A stretch of DNA of 64,000 nucleotides from Rhodobacter sp. TJ_12. Lineage in GTDB: Bacteria > Pseudomonadota > Alphaproteobacteria > Rhodobacterales > Rhodobacteraceae. Where the stretch lies: the NCBI RefSeq assembly GCF_020023995.1, contig NZ_NRRD01000011.1, positions 1-64,000 of the forward strand, given 5' to 3'. This document shows, piece by piece, positions 52,944 to 60,857 of the stretch. How positions within the stretch are numbered: the first letter of the stretch is position 1; each line of letters opens with the position of its first letter. The position numbers and the translations under genes are program-made. Under the pieces are notes generated by a model. That model was not told where the DNA came from, ran no database searches, and saw only the letters and a program-made list of their open reading frames with translations.

Positions 52944-52980
52944 AGAAAAAAGCGCCCGCACCGGAGAGCGGGGCGGGCGC
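52944..52980. terminator. Bidirectional terminator between M3 peptidase and the holin-like gene
   Basis: GCGCCCGC (52952-52959) pairs with GCGGGCGC (52973-52980). On the minus strand it is followed by a T run (52944-52951 complement), so it fits best as terminator of the leftward membrane-protein genes; it also abuts the M3 stop. Confidence 0.75.
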
Positions 52981-53050
52981 AACCGGGCCTTGGGCCCGTA
53001 GGTCGAAGCGATAAGCGCTTCGGGGGAGCCTTAAATTCGATTGCAATGGA

Positions 53051-53467
53051 TCAGCCGTCACCACGCGGGGTGAGGGCAAAGACAAGACCGGCGGCCACAG
53101 CCATCGCGGCCATCGGATGATCCGACACGAGCTTGGGTAGGGTTTGCAGGGCGGTATCGCTTAGCGCGGCTTGCAAGGCGGCGCTGCGCTGCGCCTCGGC
53201 GCGCGCCTTGGCTCGCGCGTCGAGGATCACCGTCACCGCCCAGACAACAAGGGCTGCCACAATCGCAATGCCTGCCAGAACCAGTGCGGCATAGGCCGGG
53301 CCGATTACGGGCACGAGCGAGAGCCATAGCGCGGCGGCCAGCGCAATGTAAGCGGTGACCGCAAAGACCACGATCAGCGCGGTGCTGACCGCTGTGCGGC
53401 GCGCCTTGGCGACGGGCGGGCCGATCCCGCCCAAAAGCCCCAGAGCGATCTGCGCCAGATCGTTCAT
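53051..53467 (-). CDS. Small membrane protein (holin-like / DUF-type), function unknown
   Basis: 138 residues with two strong helices (about 26-50 TALIVVFAVTAYIALAAALWL, and 53-82 VIGPAYAALVLAGIAIVAALV) and a weaker one near the C-terminus (MAAMAVAAGLVFALTP). The middle is Ala/Arg/Glu coiled coil. Resembles phage-holin-3-like small proteins that pair with DUF883 proteins; here the DUF883 gene is 4 bases upstream. No lysis genes nearby, so a phage origin is not supported. Confidence 0.65.
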   Translation of the reverse strand: MNDLAQIALGLLGGIGPPVAKARRTAVSTALIVVFAVTAYIALAAALWLSLVPVIGPAYAALVLAGIAIVAALVVWAVTVILDARAKARAEAQRSAALQAALSDTALQTLPKLVSDHPMAAMAVAAGLVFALTPRGDG

Positions 53468-53471
53468 GGCG

Positions 53472-53807
53472 TTACCGCTTCATCAGCAGCGCGGCCAGAA
53501 AGCCGACCCCGGCGGCAACGCCAAGCGCGGCCATCGGGTTGGAGCGCACGCGATCTTCGACCGCGCCTTCGGCCTCCACCAGACGTTCGCGGGCCACTTC
53601 GGCAGCTTCGGCCGAGCGCGCGGCGATTTCATCGCGCATGTCACGGGCCTGATCGGCCAGTTGCTCTGCACGGGTCGCGCCGTAATCCTTGGCCTCGCGG
53701 CTCAGCTTGGCCAATTCAGCGCTCAGCTGTTCGATCTGTTTTTCCAGTTGCGCGACCTCGGCGGGGACCTTGCCGTTCGACTTCGAAAGCGGTTGGGCGC
53801 TGGCCAT
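53472..53807 (-). CDS. DUF883 (YqjD/ElaB-type) membrane-anchored protein
   Basis: 111 residues: long amphipathic helix rich in Glu/Lys/Ala (VAQLEKQIEQLSAELAKLSRE; ERLVEAEGAVEDRVRSNPM) ending in one membrane helix with GxGxG (AALGVAAGVGFLAALLMKR). E. coli YqjD/ElaB attach stationary-phase ribosomes to the membrane; same role is possible. Start at 53807 with AGGAGG; upstream extension to 53837 unlikely. Operon with the holin-like gene. Confidence 0.82.
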   Translation of the reverse strand: MASAQPLSKSNGKVPAEVAQLEKQIEQLSAELAKLSREAKDYGATRAEQLADQARDMRDEIAARSAEAAEVARERLVEAEGAVEDRVRSNPMAALGVAAGVGFLAALLMKR

Positions 53808-53870
53808 GAAAACCTCCTGTGCGTGGTTGCGTTTCACAGACCAAACGCAGATCTCGCCAAAAGGTTCCGT

Positions 53871-54755
53871 TCAGCCCTGCCAGACATCCATATGAATGAT
53901 CACATCGGCCTGCGGATGGGCGTCCAAGATCGCGCGTTTGAGACTGCGCGCAATTGCATGGGCGGCCTCAAGCGATTGGTCGCCATCCAGTTCGATATGC
54001 AATTGCACGAAAAGTTTCGCGCCTGCGGTGCGAGTCTTGAGGTCGTGATAGCCGCGCACCCCGGGCCAGATCTCGGCAATCTCGGCGATGCTTTGCACCA
54101 CGTCCTCTGGGGCGGCGCGGTCCATCAGCGCGTGCCAACTGGCCACAAAGATGCGCGCCGCGCCACGCAGCATGATCGCGGCGGCGATGATGGCAATCAC
54201 GCTATCGGCGCGGGTCCACCCAAACCGGGCCGAGAGCCACAGTGCCAGCATCGCGCCCAGCGTGGGCAAAAGATCGCCCAGATAATGCAGCATATCGGCG
54301 GCCACGACCTTGTTGCCGGTGCGTGCGGCCACCCGACGTTGCCACAGCACCAGCGCGCCGGTCAGCACGGCAGAAAGCGCCATCACCGCGATGCCCGCGC
54401 CCTCATCTGCCAAAACTGGCGGGCGCGCGGCGATCAGCCGGTCCACCCCGGCCCAAAGAATCGCCGCGCCCGAGGCGGCGACGAAAACGGCTTGCCCCAG
54501 CGAGACCAGATCCTCGACCGAGGTATGCCCAAAGGAATGATCGTCATCGGCGGGGCGGGCGGCATAGATGATTGCAATCAACCCAGCCGCCGAGATCAGA
54601 AGATCCATCGCCGAATCGGCCAAAGAGGCGGCAATCGACAGCGCCCCGGTGGCCCAAAGCGCCCAAAGCTTAAGACAAACCAACAGCGTGGCGACACAAA
54701 CCGAGGCAAGCCCGGCGGACAGGTTCAGCTTTTGCGTGGCGTGACTATGGGGCAT
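53871..54755 (-). CDS. Cation diffusion facilitator metal exporter
   Basis: 294 residues, six helices. Metal-site residues are in SLADSAMDLLIS (TM2, two Asp) and HYLGDLLPT (TM5, His...Asp). The C-terminal cytosolic domain follows (VQLHIELDGDQSLEAAH; DVIIHMDVWQG). N-terminus short His pair MPHSHATQK. Proton-driven Zn/Fe/Co export as in FieF/ZitB. No metal regulator adjacent. Confidence 0.92.
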   Translation of the reverse strand: MPHSHATQKLNLSAGLASVCVATLLVCLKLWALWATGALSIAASLADSAMDLLISAAGLIAIIYAARPADDDHSFGHTSVEDLVSLGQAVFVAASGAAILWAGVDRLIAARPPVLADEGAGIAVMALSAVLTGALVLWQRRVAARTGNKVVAADMLHYLGDLLPTLGAMLALWLSARFGWTRADSVIAIIAAAIMLRGAARIFVASWHALMDRAAPEDVVQSIAEIAEIWPGVRGYHDLKTRTAGAKLFVQLHIELDGDQSLEAAHAIARSLKRAILDAHPQADVIIHMDVWQG

Positions 54756-54806
54756 CGAGGTCTCTTGGCGGGGCAACGGGCGCTCTGCCTAGCCGATCCG
54801 CGCGGC

Positions 54807-55400
54807 TCAGTCACGGATTTCATCGGGGGTCACCCCCCAGATTTTTTCTTTGGGCACCCAGCCATCGGCATCCTCTGCGGAAATTTCGCACCAAGTGCGG
54901 GTGCAATCCCCCAGCCGCGCTAGCGCGCCCATCTCGGCCAGCGCCACCACCGGCGATTGCACCTCGGGACGGGCGTGCAATTCGGTCATATCGTCTTCGA
55001 CAATCACCATGCGCACCCCCGATAAAAGCGAATAATGGACCCAGCCGCCCGCCCCGTCACGGTCTTCGACGCGCCGCCAATGGCCGTGCTCTGCCGTGAT
55101 GCGCAGCGGCATGCCAGCATGTTTGAACACCCAATCGATGCGGTGCGACAGCGACGGCCCGCGCCGGGCGTTGCCCTCGTCTCCCTTAAGCGAAACAAAT
55201 CGCGGCAGCGGCAGGTTGGTGACGGGGCCACGGCGCGGAGAATTGGCCGTGGTGTCGGCTTGGGCCGGGGTAATGGGGTTAGAAACAGCAAGGGCAAAAG
55301 CGATGGCAAAGCCTGCGGCGGGGGCAAAACCTGCCCAGTGACTGCGCAGCGCAGCAATGGTTGCGCAAGAAAATTGCGTCGAAAGTCCAAAAAACGTCAT
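54807..55400 (-). CDS. Secreted protein with SH3-type (SH3b) domains
   Basis: 197 residues. Start MTFFGLSTQ with a hydrophobic part (AGFAPAAGFAIAFALAVS) then NPITPAQADTTA as likely cleavage area. The remainder has two SH3b-like repeats: PRFVSLKGDEGNARRGPSLSHRIDWVF and MTELHARPEVQSPVVALAEMGALARL (cut), ending WCEISAEDADGWVPKEKIWGV. Such domains bind peptidoglycan or peptide ligands in the periplasm. GGAGAG precedes the ATG. Divergent from the dehydrogenase gene. Confidence 0.8.
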   Translation of the reverse strand: MTFFGLSTQFSCATIAALRSHWAGFAPAAGFAIAFALAVSNPITPAQADTTANSPRRGPVTNLPLPRFVSLKGDEGNARRGPSLSHRIDWVFKHAGMPLRITAEHGHWRRVEDRDGAGGWVHYSLLSGVRMVIVEDDMTELHARPEVQSPVVALAEMGALARLGDCTRTWCEISAEDADGWVPKEKIWGVTPDEIRD

Positions 55401-55487
55401 TTCTGCTCTCTCCGGGCCTTGTAACTTGCCCCTTTGACGGTCAATTTGCACCCAAGCCGGACCTATTGGAAGAGAGGAGAGCCAACC

Positions 55488-56474
55488 ATGCCCGCACCGC
55501 GGCTAAGTGTTGTCGTGACGCGACGGTTGCCCGAAGTCGTCGAGACCCGGATGAAAGAGCTGTTCGATGTCGAACTGCGTGAAACCGATGCGCGGATGAG
55601 CCGGGAGGAGCTGGTGGCCGCGATGCATGATGCCGATGTGCTTGTGCCGACGCTGACCGATCATATCGACGCCAATATGCTGGCGCAGGCGGGCGACCGG
55701 CTGCGGTTGATTGCCAATTTCGGGGCCGGGGTGGATCATATCGATGTGGCCTCTGCGCGCTCGCGCAATGTGCTGGTGTCCAACACGCCGGGGGTGGTGA
55801 CCGAAGATACCGCCGATATGGTGATGTCGCTGATCCTTGGCGTGACCCGGCGCGTGCCCGAGGGGCTGGCGCTGATTAATCGTGGCGAATGGCAGGGCTT
55901 TTCGCCCACGGCCCTTTTGGGGGGCCGCATCGGCGGGCGCCGGCTGGGCATCATCGGCATGGGGCGGATTGGTCAGGCGGTGGCGCGGCGCGCGGCGGCT
56001 TTTGGCATGCAGATCCACTATCACAACCGCCGCCGGTTGCGCCCCGAAACCGAGGCGGACTTGCAAGCGACCTATTGGGAAAGCCTTGATCAGATGGTCG
56101 CGCGGATGGATGTGGTCTCGGTCAACTGCCCGCATACGCCCTCGACGTTCCATTTGCTGAATGCGCGGCGGCTCAAGCTGATGAAGCCCTCGGCGGTGAT
56201 CGTGAACACCTCGCGCGGCGAAGTGATCGATGAAAACGCGCTGACGCGGGCACTGAAGGCCGGGGAGTTGGCGGGTGCCGGGCTTGATGTGTTTGAGCAC
56301 GGGACCGAGTTTAACCCGGTGCTACGCGAAATGCCCAATGTCGTGCTTTTGCCCCATATGGGCTCGGCCACGCTCGAAGGGCGCATCGAGATGGGCGAGA
56401 AAGTGATCTTGAACATCAAGACTTTCGCCGATGGCCACCGACCGCCAGATCTGGTGGTGCCGGGCGTTCTTTGA
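55488..56474 (+). CDS. D-2-hydroxyacid dehydrogenase (glyoxylate/hydroxypyruvate reductase type)
   Basis: 328 residues. NAD(P)-binding GMGRIGQAVARRAAAFGM (about 162-179), catalytic Arg in NTSRGEVIDENAL, Glu in HGTEFNPVLREMPN (cut), His in LLPHMGSAT. Reduces glyoxylate or hydroxypyruvate (GyaR/GhrB-like). The C2/C1 genes glyA and the dimethylglycine-dehydrogenase-like gene are in the window, but not adjacent. Start with GAGGAGAG upstream. Confidence 0.92.
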   Translation: MPAPRLSVVVTRRLPEVVETRMKELFDVELRETDARMSREELVAAMHDADVLVPTLTDHIDANMLAQAGDRLRLIANFGAGVDHIDVASARSRNVLVSNTPGVVTEDTADMVMSLILGVTRRVPEGLALINRGEWQGFSPTALLGGRIGGRRLGIIGMGRIGQAVARRAAAFGMQIHYHNRRRLRPETEADLQATYWESLDQMVARMDVVSVNCPHTPSTFHLLNARRLKLMKPSAVIVNTSRGEVIDENALTRALKAGELAGAGLDVFEHGTEFNPVLREMPNVVLLPHMGSATLEGRIEMGEKVILNIKTFADGHRPPDLVVPGVL

Positions 56475-56492
56475 CGCTGTGCCCTAACCGAA

Positions 56493-56530
56493 AAAACCGG
56501 CGGCCCTAGGGGTGCGCCGGTTTTCTTTTG
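56493..56530 (+). terminator. Strong Rho-independent terminator
   Basis: AAAACCGGCG (56493-56502) pairs with CGCCGGTTTT (56515-56524) then CTTTTG. It ends the dehydrogenase gene and lies 16 bases from the stop of the convergent orphan gene. Confidence 0.88.
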
Positions 56531-56545
56531 TGCTGTGTCTCGGGG

Positions 56546-57193
56546 TCACATCCGAACTTGGACGCTGCCGCCTTTGCCTTGCGCGCTCGCCGCCGCCGCA
56601 GCGTTGTTGGAATAGCTGTTTTCCGCATTGGCCTCGGCCATGAGCTGTTCCATCTTTTGCGCAAGATTGACGCGAGAATTGGCCTTCGCCTCTGCGTTCG
56701 ACGCTTCGATACTTTGCTCGGTTATGCTGCGCTGCTGGGCAAGCTGCTCGGTGACATCGGGGCGGCTTTGCGACAGGTCCACCTTGCCCGGCTCGGTCGA
56801 TTGCGCGATTGACTCGGCAAGTTCCGTGACCGTCGTGCCCGGTTCGCCGCCGGCCTGCTGCTTGCGGATTTGTTCAACCGGGGTCGGATCGCGCTGCTTC
56901 ATCTCGGCAAGGTTTTCGGCGCTGATCTCTTTGGTCATCGCCAAGGCGCCGGTCTTTTGCGTTTTTGCTTCGGCTGCGGCCCGCACAAGCGTTTCGGCGG
57001 CGGCATTCGTCGGCATGGAACGCCCCATCCGCGCGACGTCGGTGGGCGAGGCGCGTTTGCTGGCACTATTTTCAGGGGGTGCCGCGTTTTGCGGGGCGGC
57101 CATCGCGGCTGTAGGCGCGGCCCGGCTCGCCATGGCTGCACTGACCGAACTGGCGGCAGCAGCAGAGTTAGAAATTTGTCCATCGAGGCGCAT
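56546..57193 (-). CDS. Orphan Ala/Ser/Gln-rich protein (first of a pair)
   Basis: 215 residues, no family recognised. No signal peptide or membrane helix. It is low in aromatics, rich in Ala, Ser, Gln, Glu, and mostly helical/disordered: LVRAAAEAKTQKTGALAMTK (N-half), then VEQIRKQQAGGE and RSITEQSIEASNAEAKANSR with coiled-coil-like spacing. The C-terminus is NSYSNNAAAAASAQGKGGSVQVRM, cut here. The shared 29-base element begins 66 bases before the ATG. Ribosome site weak. Confidence 0.6.
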   Translation of the reverse strand: MRLDGQISNSAAAASSVSAAMASRAAPTAAMAAPQNAAPPENSASKRASPTDVARMGRSMPTNAAAETLVRAAAEAKTQKTGALAMTKEISAENLAEMKQRDPTPVEQIRKQQAGGEPGTTVTELAESIAQSTEPGKVDLSQSRPDVTEQLAQQRSITEQSIEASNAEAKANSRVNLAQKMEQLMAEANAENSYSNNAAAAASAQGKGGSVQVRM

Positions 57194-57258
57194 GACAAAT
57201 CCGATACACAGGTTTTGGCGAAGGTTTCAGGCTATAGATACTGCAAACGGCCCCGCGT

Positions 57259-57287
57259 TTCACGCCAGAGCTTGCGAATTGGTAAAC
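57259..57287. promoter_or_regulatory. Palindromic element, copy 1
   Basis: 29 bases, 27 identical to 58130-58158. Core 18 bases 57270-57287 fit an imperfect palindrome GNTTACNAATTNGTAANC (one extra mismatch here). It is upstream of the orphan gene 57193-56546, which starts 66 bases away. Confidence 0.55.
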
Positions 57288-57312
57288 TGCGGGCCCGAAG
57301 CGCGCGGCTGCG

Positions 57313-58110
57313 TCAGAGCGTCAGGCGGATGCTGTGCCCCTTTTGCGCCTCGTGTCCAACCAAAGCCAAAGAGAAAGTGGAGTAAGCCCCCTGCGTGACG
57401 CTCATCCCAGTCATTTGTGACATAAGCGATTCCATCGCATCGCGGCCCCTGTCCGCCTCGACAACACCTGCGGCCGCAGAATCGACCGGATTGGCGGCCG
57501 AGGCGATGCTTTCCAAAATCGCTTCGCGGCGGTTTGCATCGACGCGCATTTCAGCAAGGCGGCGGGCATCAGATTCGGTCCCCCCCTGACTGTCTGCATC
57601 AAAGAGGCTGCTCAGGTCGATAACCGTATCACCTTGGCTGGCCGTCCCGGCTTCGACAAGCCGCCCGATCAGCGCTTCCAGCACCGATTGTGCATTCGCA
57701 TTGGTGACACGCGATTGCCCGGTCTCAAGCCCCGCTTGTGCCGCGCCCGCGCCTTGCCCTGCGGTCGTCGTGCTGGCGTTCTGCGCCGATGCGCCGGCCC
57801 CGGTGTTCGAAGTGGCGGCGGCCTGTTGCCCCCCGGCCTGCGTGGCGGTTTCGCTGGCGCCGCTTTGCCCCGACAGCATCGATTCGACCGTCAAACCCAC
57901 TTGGCCCAGACCTTCGGTTTGCGGGGCAGGGGGGGGCGGTTCGGTTGTGGCGGAGGGGGTGCTCTGCGCCGGACTTTGTGTCGAGGCTGAAGACTGCGCG
58001 TTCTGGCCTTGGCCAAAGCCCTGCCCGGATAAAATCACCTGCAAAAGTGCGGAAACATAGCCGAGAATGGACATTGCGGGACTCGCTGGGAATTGTGTCA
58101 AATTGTTCAT
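57313..58110 (-). CDS. Orphan Gln/Ser/Thr/Ala-rich protein (second of a pair)
   Basis: 265 residues, no family recognised. A short hydrophobic N-terminus (MSILGYVSALLQVILSGQGF from residue 13) is followed by low-complexity QNAQSSASTQSPAQSTP and many Gln/Ala/Ser, then a more ordered C-terminal ~120 residues (VLEALIGRLVEAGTAS; DTVIDLSSLFDADSQ; ESLMSQMTGMSVTQGAYST). The composition recalls flagellar hook-length or secreted adhesive proteins, but no signature confirms either. It starts 20 bases after element copy 2. Gap to the first orphan gene is 119 bases. Confidence 0.6.
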   Translation of the reverse strand: MNNLTQFPASPAMSILGYVSALLQVILSGQGFGQGQNAQSSASTQSPAQSTPSATTEPPPPAPQTEGLGQVGLTVESMLSGQSGASETATQAGGQQAAATSNTGAGASAQNASTTTAGQGAGAAQAGLETGQSRVTNANAQSVLEALIGRLVEAGTASQGDTVIDLSSLFDADSQGGTESDARRLAEMRVDANRREAILESIASAANPVDSAAAGVVEADRGRDAMESLMSQMTGMSVTQGAYSTFSLALVGHEAQKGHSIRLTL

Positions 58111-58129
58111 ACCGCGCCGGGCTCGCCGG

Positions 58130-58158
58130 TTCACGCCAAAGCTTACGAATTGGTAAAC
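58130..58158. promoter_or_regulatory. Palindromic element, copy 2
   Basis: Same 29-base element; core GCTTACGAATTGGTAAAC (58141-58158) is symmetric about AATT at 14 of 18 positions. It lies 20 bases before the orphan gene at 58110 (leftward) and 134 bases before the flavoenzyme gene at 58293 (rightward), so either may be the target. Confidence 0.55.
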
Positions 58159-58292
58159 CCATCGCAAACAAGGGGCCGAGCGGTTTCACCGGCGCGAGAG
58201 GATGTCGCTTTTCGCCGCCAAATGTCGGGCACGCTTGTCCGAACTGCGGCCAACCTGCCAAAACGGAGCAAAACACCCTTCAGGAGAGTCCG

Positions 58293-60794
58293 ATGAAAAC
58301 CCATGTCAAAGCTTTGGTCGTCGGCGGCGGTGCCGTCGGCTGCTCGGTTGCCTATCACCTTGCCAAGGCTGGCTGGGAGACGATGCTGGTCGAGCGTGAC
58401 GAGCTGACCTCGGGCTCCACGTGGCACGCCGCCGGTCTGCTGCCGCTGTTCAACATGAGCTATGCGACCACCCACATCCACAAATACTCGGTCGATTTCT
58501 ACAAAACGCTGGAAGCGGAAACCGGTCTGAATGCGGGCTTTTCGATCTGCGGCAACCTGCGTATGGCGCAAACGCAAGAGCGTATGGACGAATATATGCT
58601 CTATTCGTCGGTCGCCGAAACGGCGGGTGTCTACCACGAATTCCTGACGCCCGCGCAAATGAAAGAGCGTTGGCCACTTCTGAACACCGAAGATCTGCGC
58701 GGCGCGCTGTTCCATCCGCAAGATGGCTACATCAACCCCGCCGATGTGACCCAGGCGATGGCCAAGGGGGCGCGTCAACGTGGCGTGGACATTGTCCGCA
58801 AGTTGCAGGTGAACGCCTACAAATGGACCGGCTCGGAATGGATCGTCACGCTCGAAAAGATGACCGAGAAGGGCGGCAACCTTGTGGGCTCGGGCGAGAT
58901 GATCGACGTGCATGCCGAACATGTCGTGACCGCGACGGGCAACCACGCGCAGCGCACCGCGCGGCTTTTGGGCATCAAAATCCCGGCGATCCCGGTAGAG
59001 CACCAATTCATCGTCACCGAGCCCGATCCGGCGCTGGTCAAGTGGCGCGCCGAGGGCAACCCCGAACACCCGGTGCTGCGCGATTCGGATTCGAAATGGT
59101 ATGTGCGCGAAGAGCGCGGCGGCTGGATCTTGGGCCCCTATGAGCGCAACGCGCCCGCGCGGTTCCTGTATGACGTGCCGGAAACCTTCCGCGCTGACCT
59201 CTTCCCGCTCGATCTGGAGCGGATCGAAGAAGAATATATGTCGATGATCCACCGTCTGCCGACCTCGGAAACCGTGGGTCTGAAAGACGATTTCAACGGC
59301 CCGATCTGCTACACGCCCGATGGCAACCCGCTGGTCGGCCCGGCGCCGGGCCTGCGCAACATGTGGCTGGCCGAAGGCTTCAGCTTCGGCATCACCGCGG
59401 CGGGCGGCACCGGCTACTATCTTGCCCAGATGATGGTCGAGGGCGAAGCCGAGATCGACATGGCCAGCCTTGATCCCAAGCGCTACGGCAATTGGATGAC
59501 CACCGAATATGCGGCGCGCAAAAACGAAGAATGCTACGAGCACGTCTTCATTTTGCACCACCCGGACGAAGAGCGCGAAGCCTGCCGTCCGCTGCGCACC
59601 GCGCCCGCCTATGACCGCCAACTCGCGCTGGGCGCGCAAATGGGTCAGGTGAACGGGTGGGAACGCCCCAACTACTACGGTCCGGTCGATGCGCCGGCGG
59701 ATTTTGACCACAAGTCGCGCAGCTTCCGCCGTGGCGCATGGTGGCAATATGCCAAAGCCGAAGCCGAAGCCCTGCGTGAAACCTGCGGGATCATTGATGC
59801 CTCGGCCTTCACCAAGCACCTTGTGCGCGGCCCCGGCGCGACGGCGTTCTTGGATCACTTCACCTGCAACAAGCTGCCGAAAGTGGGGCGCATCAACCTG
59901 ACCTATGCGCTGACCGATGCGGGCACGGTGCGCACCGAATATACGATCGTGCGGATCGCCGAGGATGAATACTACCTGATCTCGGCAGGGGCTTGGACGG
60001 CTTATGATGCCGATTTCCTCAAACAATCGGCCGAGGATTTCATCGCCAATGGTGGCGGCTACATCGACATCCACGATGTGACGACGCAATGGGGCGTTTA
60101 TGCACTGGCAGGCCCGAATGCGCGCGCGCTGCTCAATGAAATCGTCAAAGACGCGGCGCCCGAAACGGTGCTGAGCAACAAGCGCTTCCCGTGGCTGAGC
60201 TACCGCGATATCGAACTGGGCATGTGCCCGGTGCGTGCGGTGCGCGTGGCCTATACCGGCGAATTGGGCTGGGAGCTGCATTTCCCGGTCGAATTTGGCC
60301 GCTACCTGTGGGATCTGATCTGGTCGGTCGGTGAAAAGCACGGGCTCAAACCGGTGGGCGCGCGGGCGCAAAACTGGCTGCGTCAGGAAAAATCCTACCG
60401 CGCCTTTGGCAACGAATTGGGCCGCGATGCGACGCCGATGGAAGCCGGTCTCGACCGTTTCATCGACTTGGGCAAAGAGTTCCGCGGCAAGCAAGCGATG
60501 TTGGACACCGGCATCCGTGCGAAATGCGTCACGCTGCTCATCGATGGGCCGGAAGATTGCGACCCGTGGGGCAAAGAAGCGCTTCTGGTCGATGGCGAAA
60601 AGGTCGGGCGTCTGACCTCGGGCGGCTGGTCGGTTGCCTTCGGCAAGCAGATCGGCATGGGCTATGTCCGCCCCGATCTGGCTGAGGTGGGCACCAAGCT
60701 AAAAGTGAAGATGCTGCTGCAAGAATGGGATGCGGTTGTGGCCGAGGACAGCCCGCATGACCCGACCAACGCGCGCATCCGCATTGACGGCTAA
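58293..60794 (+). CDS. GcvT-fusion flavoenzyme, dimethylglycine/sarcosine dehydrogenase-like
   Basis: 833 residues. N-terminal DAO/FAD domain (about 1-380): FAD loop VVGGGAVGCSVAYHLAKAGW and SGSTWHAAGLLPL, whose His is the covalent-FAD residue in dimethylglycine dehydrogenase. C-terminal folate-binding GcvT domains (about 430-830): KHLVRGPGATAFLDHFTCNK, VAYTGELGWELHFPV and the final AEDSPHDPTNARIRIDG. Oxidises an N-methyl glycine and passes formaldehyde units to tetrahydrofolate. Dimethylglycine versus sarcosine cannot be decided. GGAG before the ATG; terminator follows. Confidence 0.9.
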   Translation: MKTHVKALVVGGGAVGCSVAYHLAKAGWETMLVERDELTSGSTWHAAGLLPLFNMSYATTHIHKYSVDFYKTLEAETGLNAGFSICGNLRMAQTQERMDEYMLYSSVAETAGVYHEFLTPAQMKERWPLLNTEDLRGALFHPQDGYINPADVTQAMAKGARQRGVDIVRKLQVNAYKWTGSEWIVTLEKMTEKGGNLVGSGEMIDVHAEHVVTATGNHAQRTARLLGIKIPAIPVEHQFIVTEPDPALVKWRAEGNPEHPVLRDSDSKWYVREERGGWILGPYERNAPARFLYDVPETFRADLFPLDLERIEEEYMSMIHRLPTSETVGLKDDFNGPICYTPDGNPLVGPAPGLRNMWLAEGFSFGITAAGGTGYYLAQMMVEGEAEIDMASLDPKRYGNWMTTEYAARKNEECYEHVFILHHPDEEREACRPLRTAPAYDRQLALGAQMGQVNGWERPNYYGPVDAPADFDHKSRSFRRGAWWQYAKAEAEALRETCGIIDASAFTKHLVRGPGATAFLDHFTCNKLPKVGRINLTYALTDAGTVRTEYTIVRIAEDEYYLISAGAWTAYDADFLKQSAEDFIANGGGYIDIHDVTTQWGVYALAGPNARALLNEIVKDAAPETVLSNKRFPWLSYRDIELGMCPVRAVRVAYTGELGWELHFPVEFGRYLWDLIWSVGEKHGLKPVGARAQNWLRQEKSYRAFGNELGRDATPMEAGLDRFIDLGKEFRGKQAMLDTGIRAKCVTLLIDGPEDCDPWGKEALLVDGEKVGRLTSGGWSVAFGKQIGMGYVRPDLAEVGTKLKVKMLLQEWDAVVAEDSPHDPTNARIRIDG

Positions 60795-60815
60795 GCGCAA
60801 AAGCCTTCAAGACCA

Positions 60816-60849
60816 AAGGGGCGGGGGAAACCTCCGCCCCTTATTCTTG
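60816..60849 (+). terminator. Rho-independent terminator
   Basis: AAGGGGCGGGGG (60816-60827) and CCTCCGCCCCTT (60831-60842) pair around AAA with one G-T wobble, followed by ATTCTT. Ends the flavoenzyme gene; 9 bases from the lysozyme stop. Confidence 0.8.
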
Positions 60850-60857
60850 GGCGGGTC

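Noticed and set aside
58143-60494. 783-codon open frame on the minus strand opposite the flavoenzyme gene
   Set aside because: Its Arg/His/Gly-rich translation resembles no protein. It arises from the GC-biased third positions of the real gene, which has clear domains and a ribosome site.
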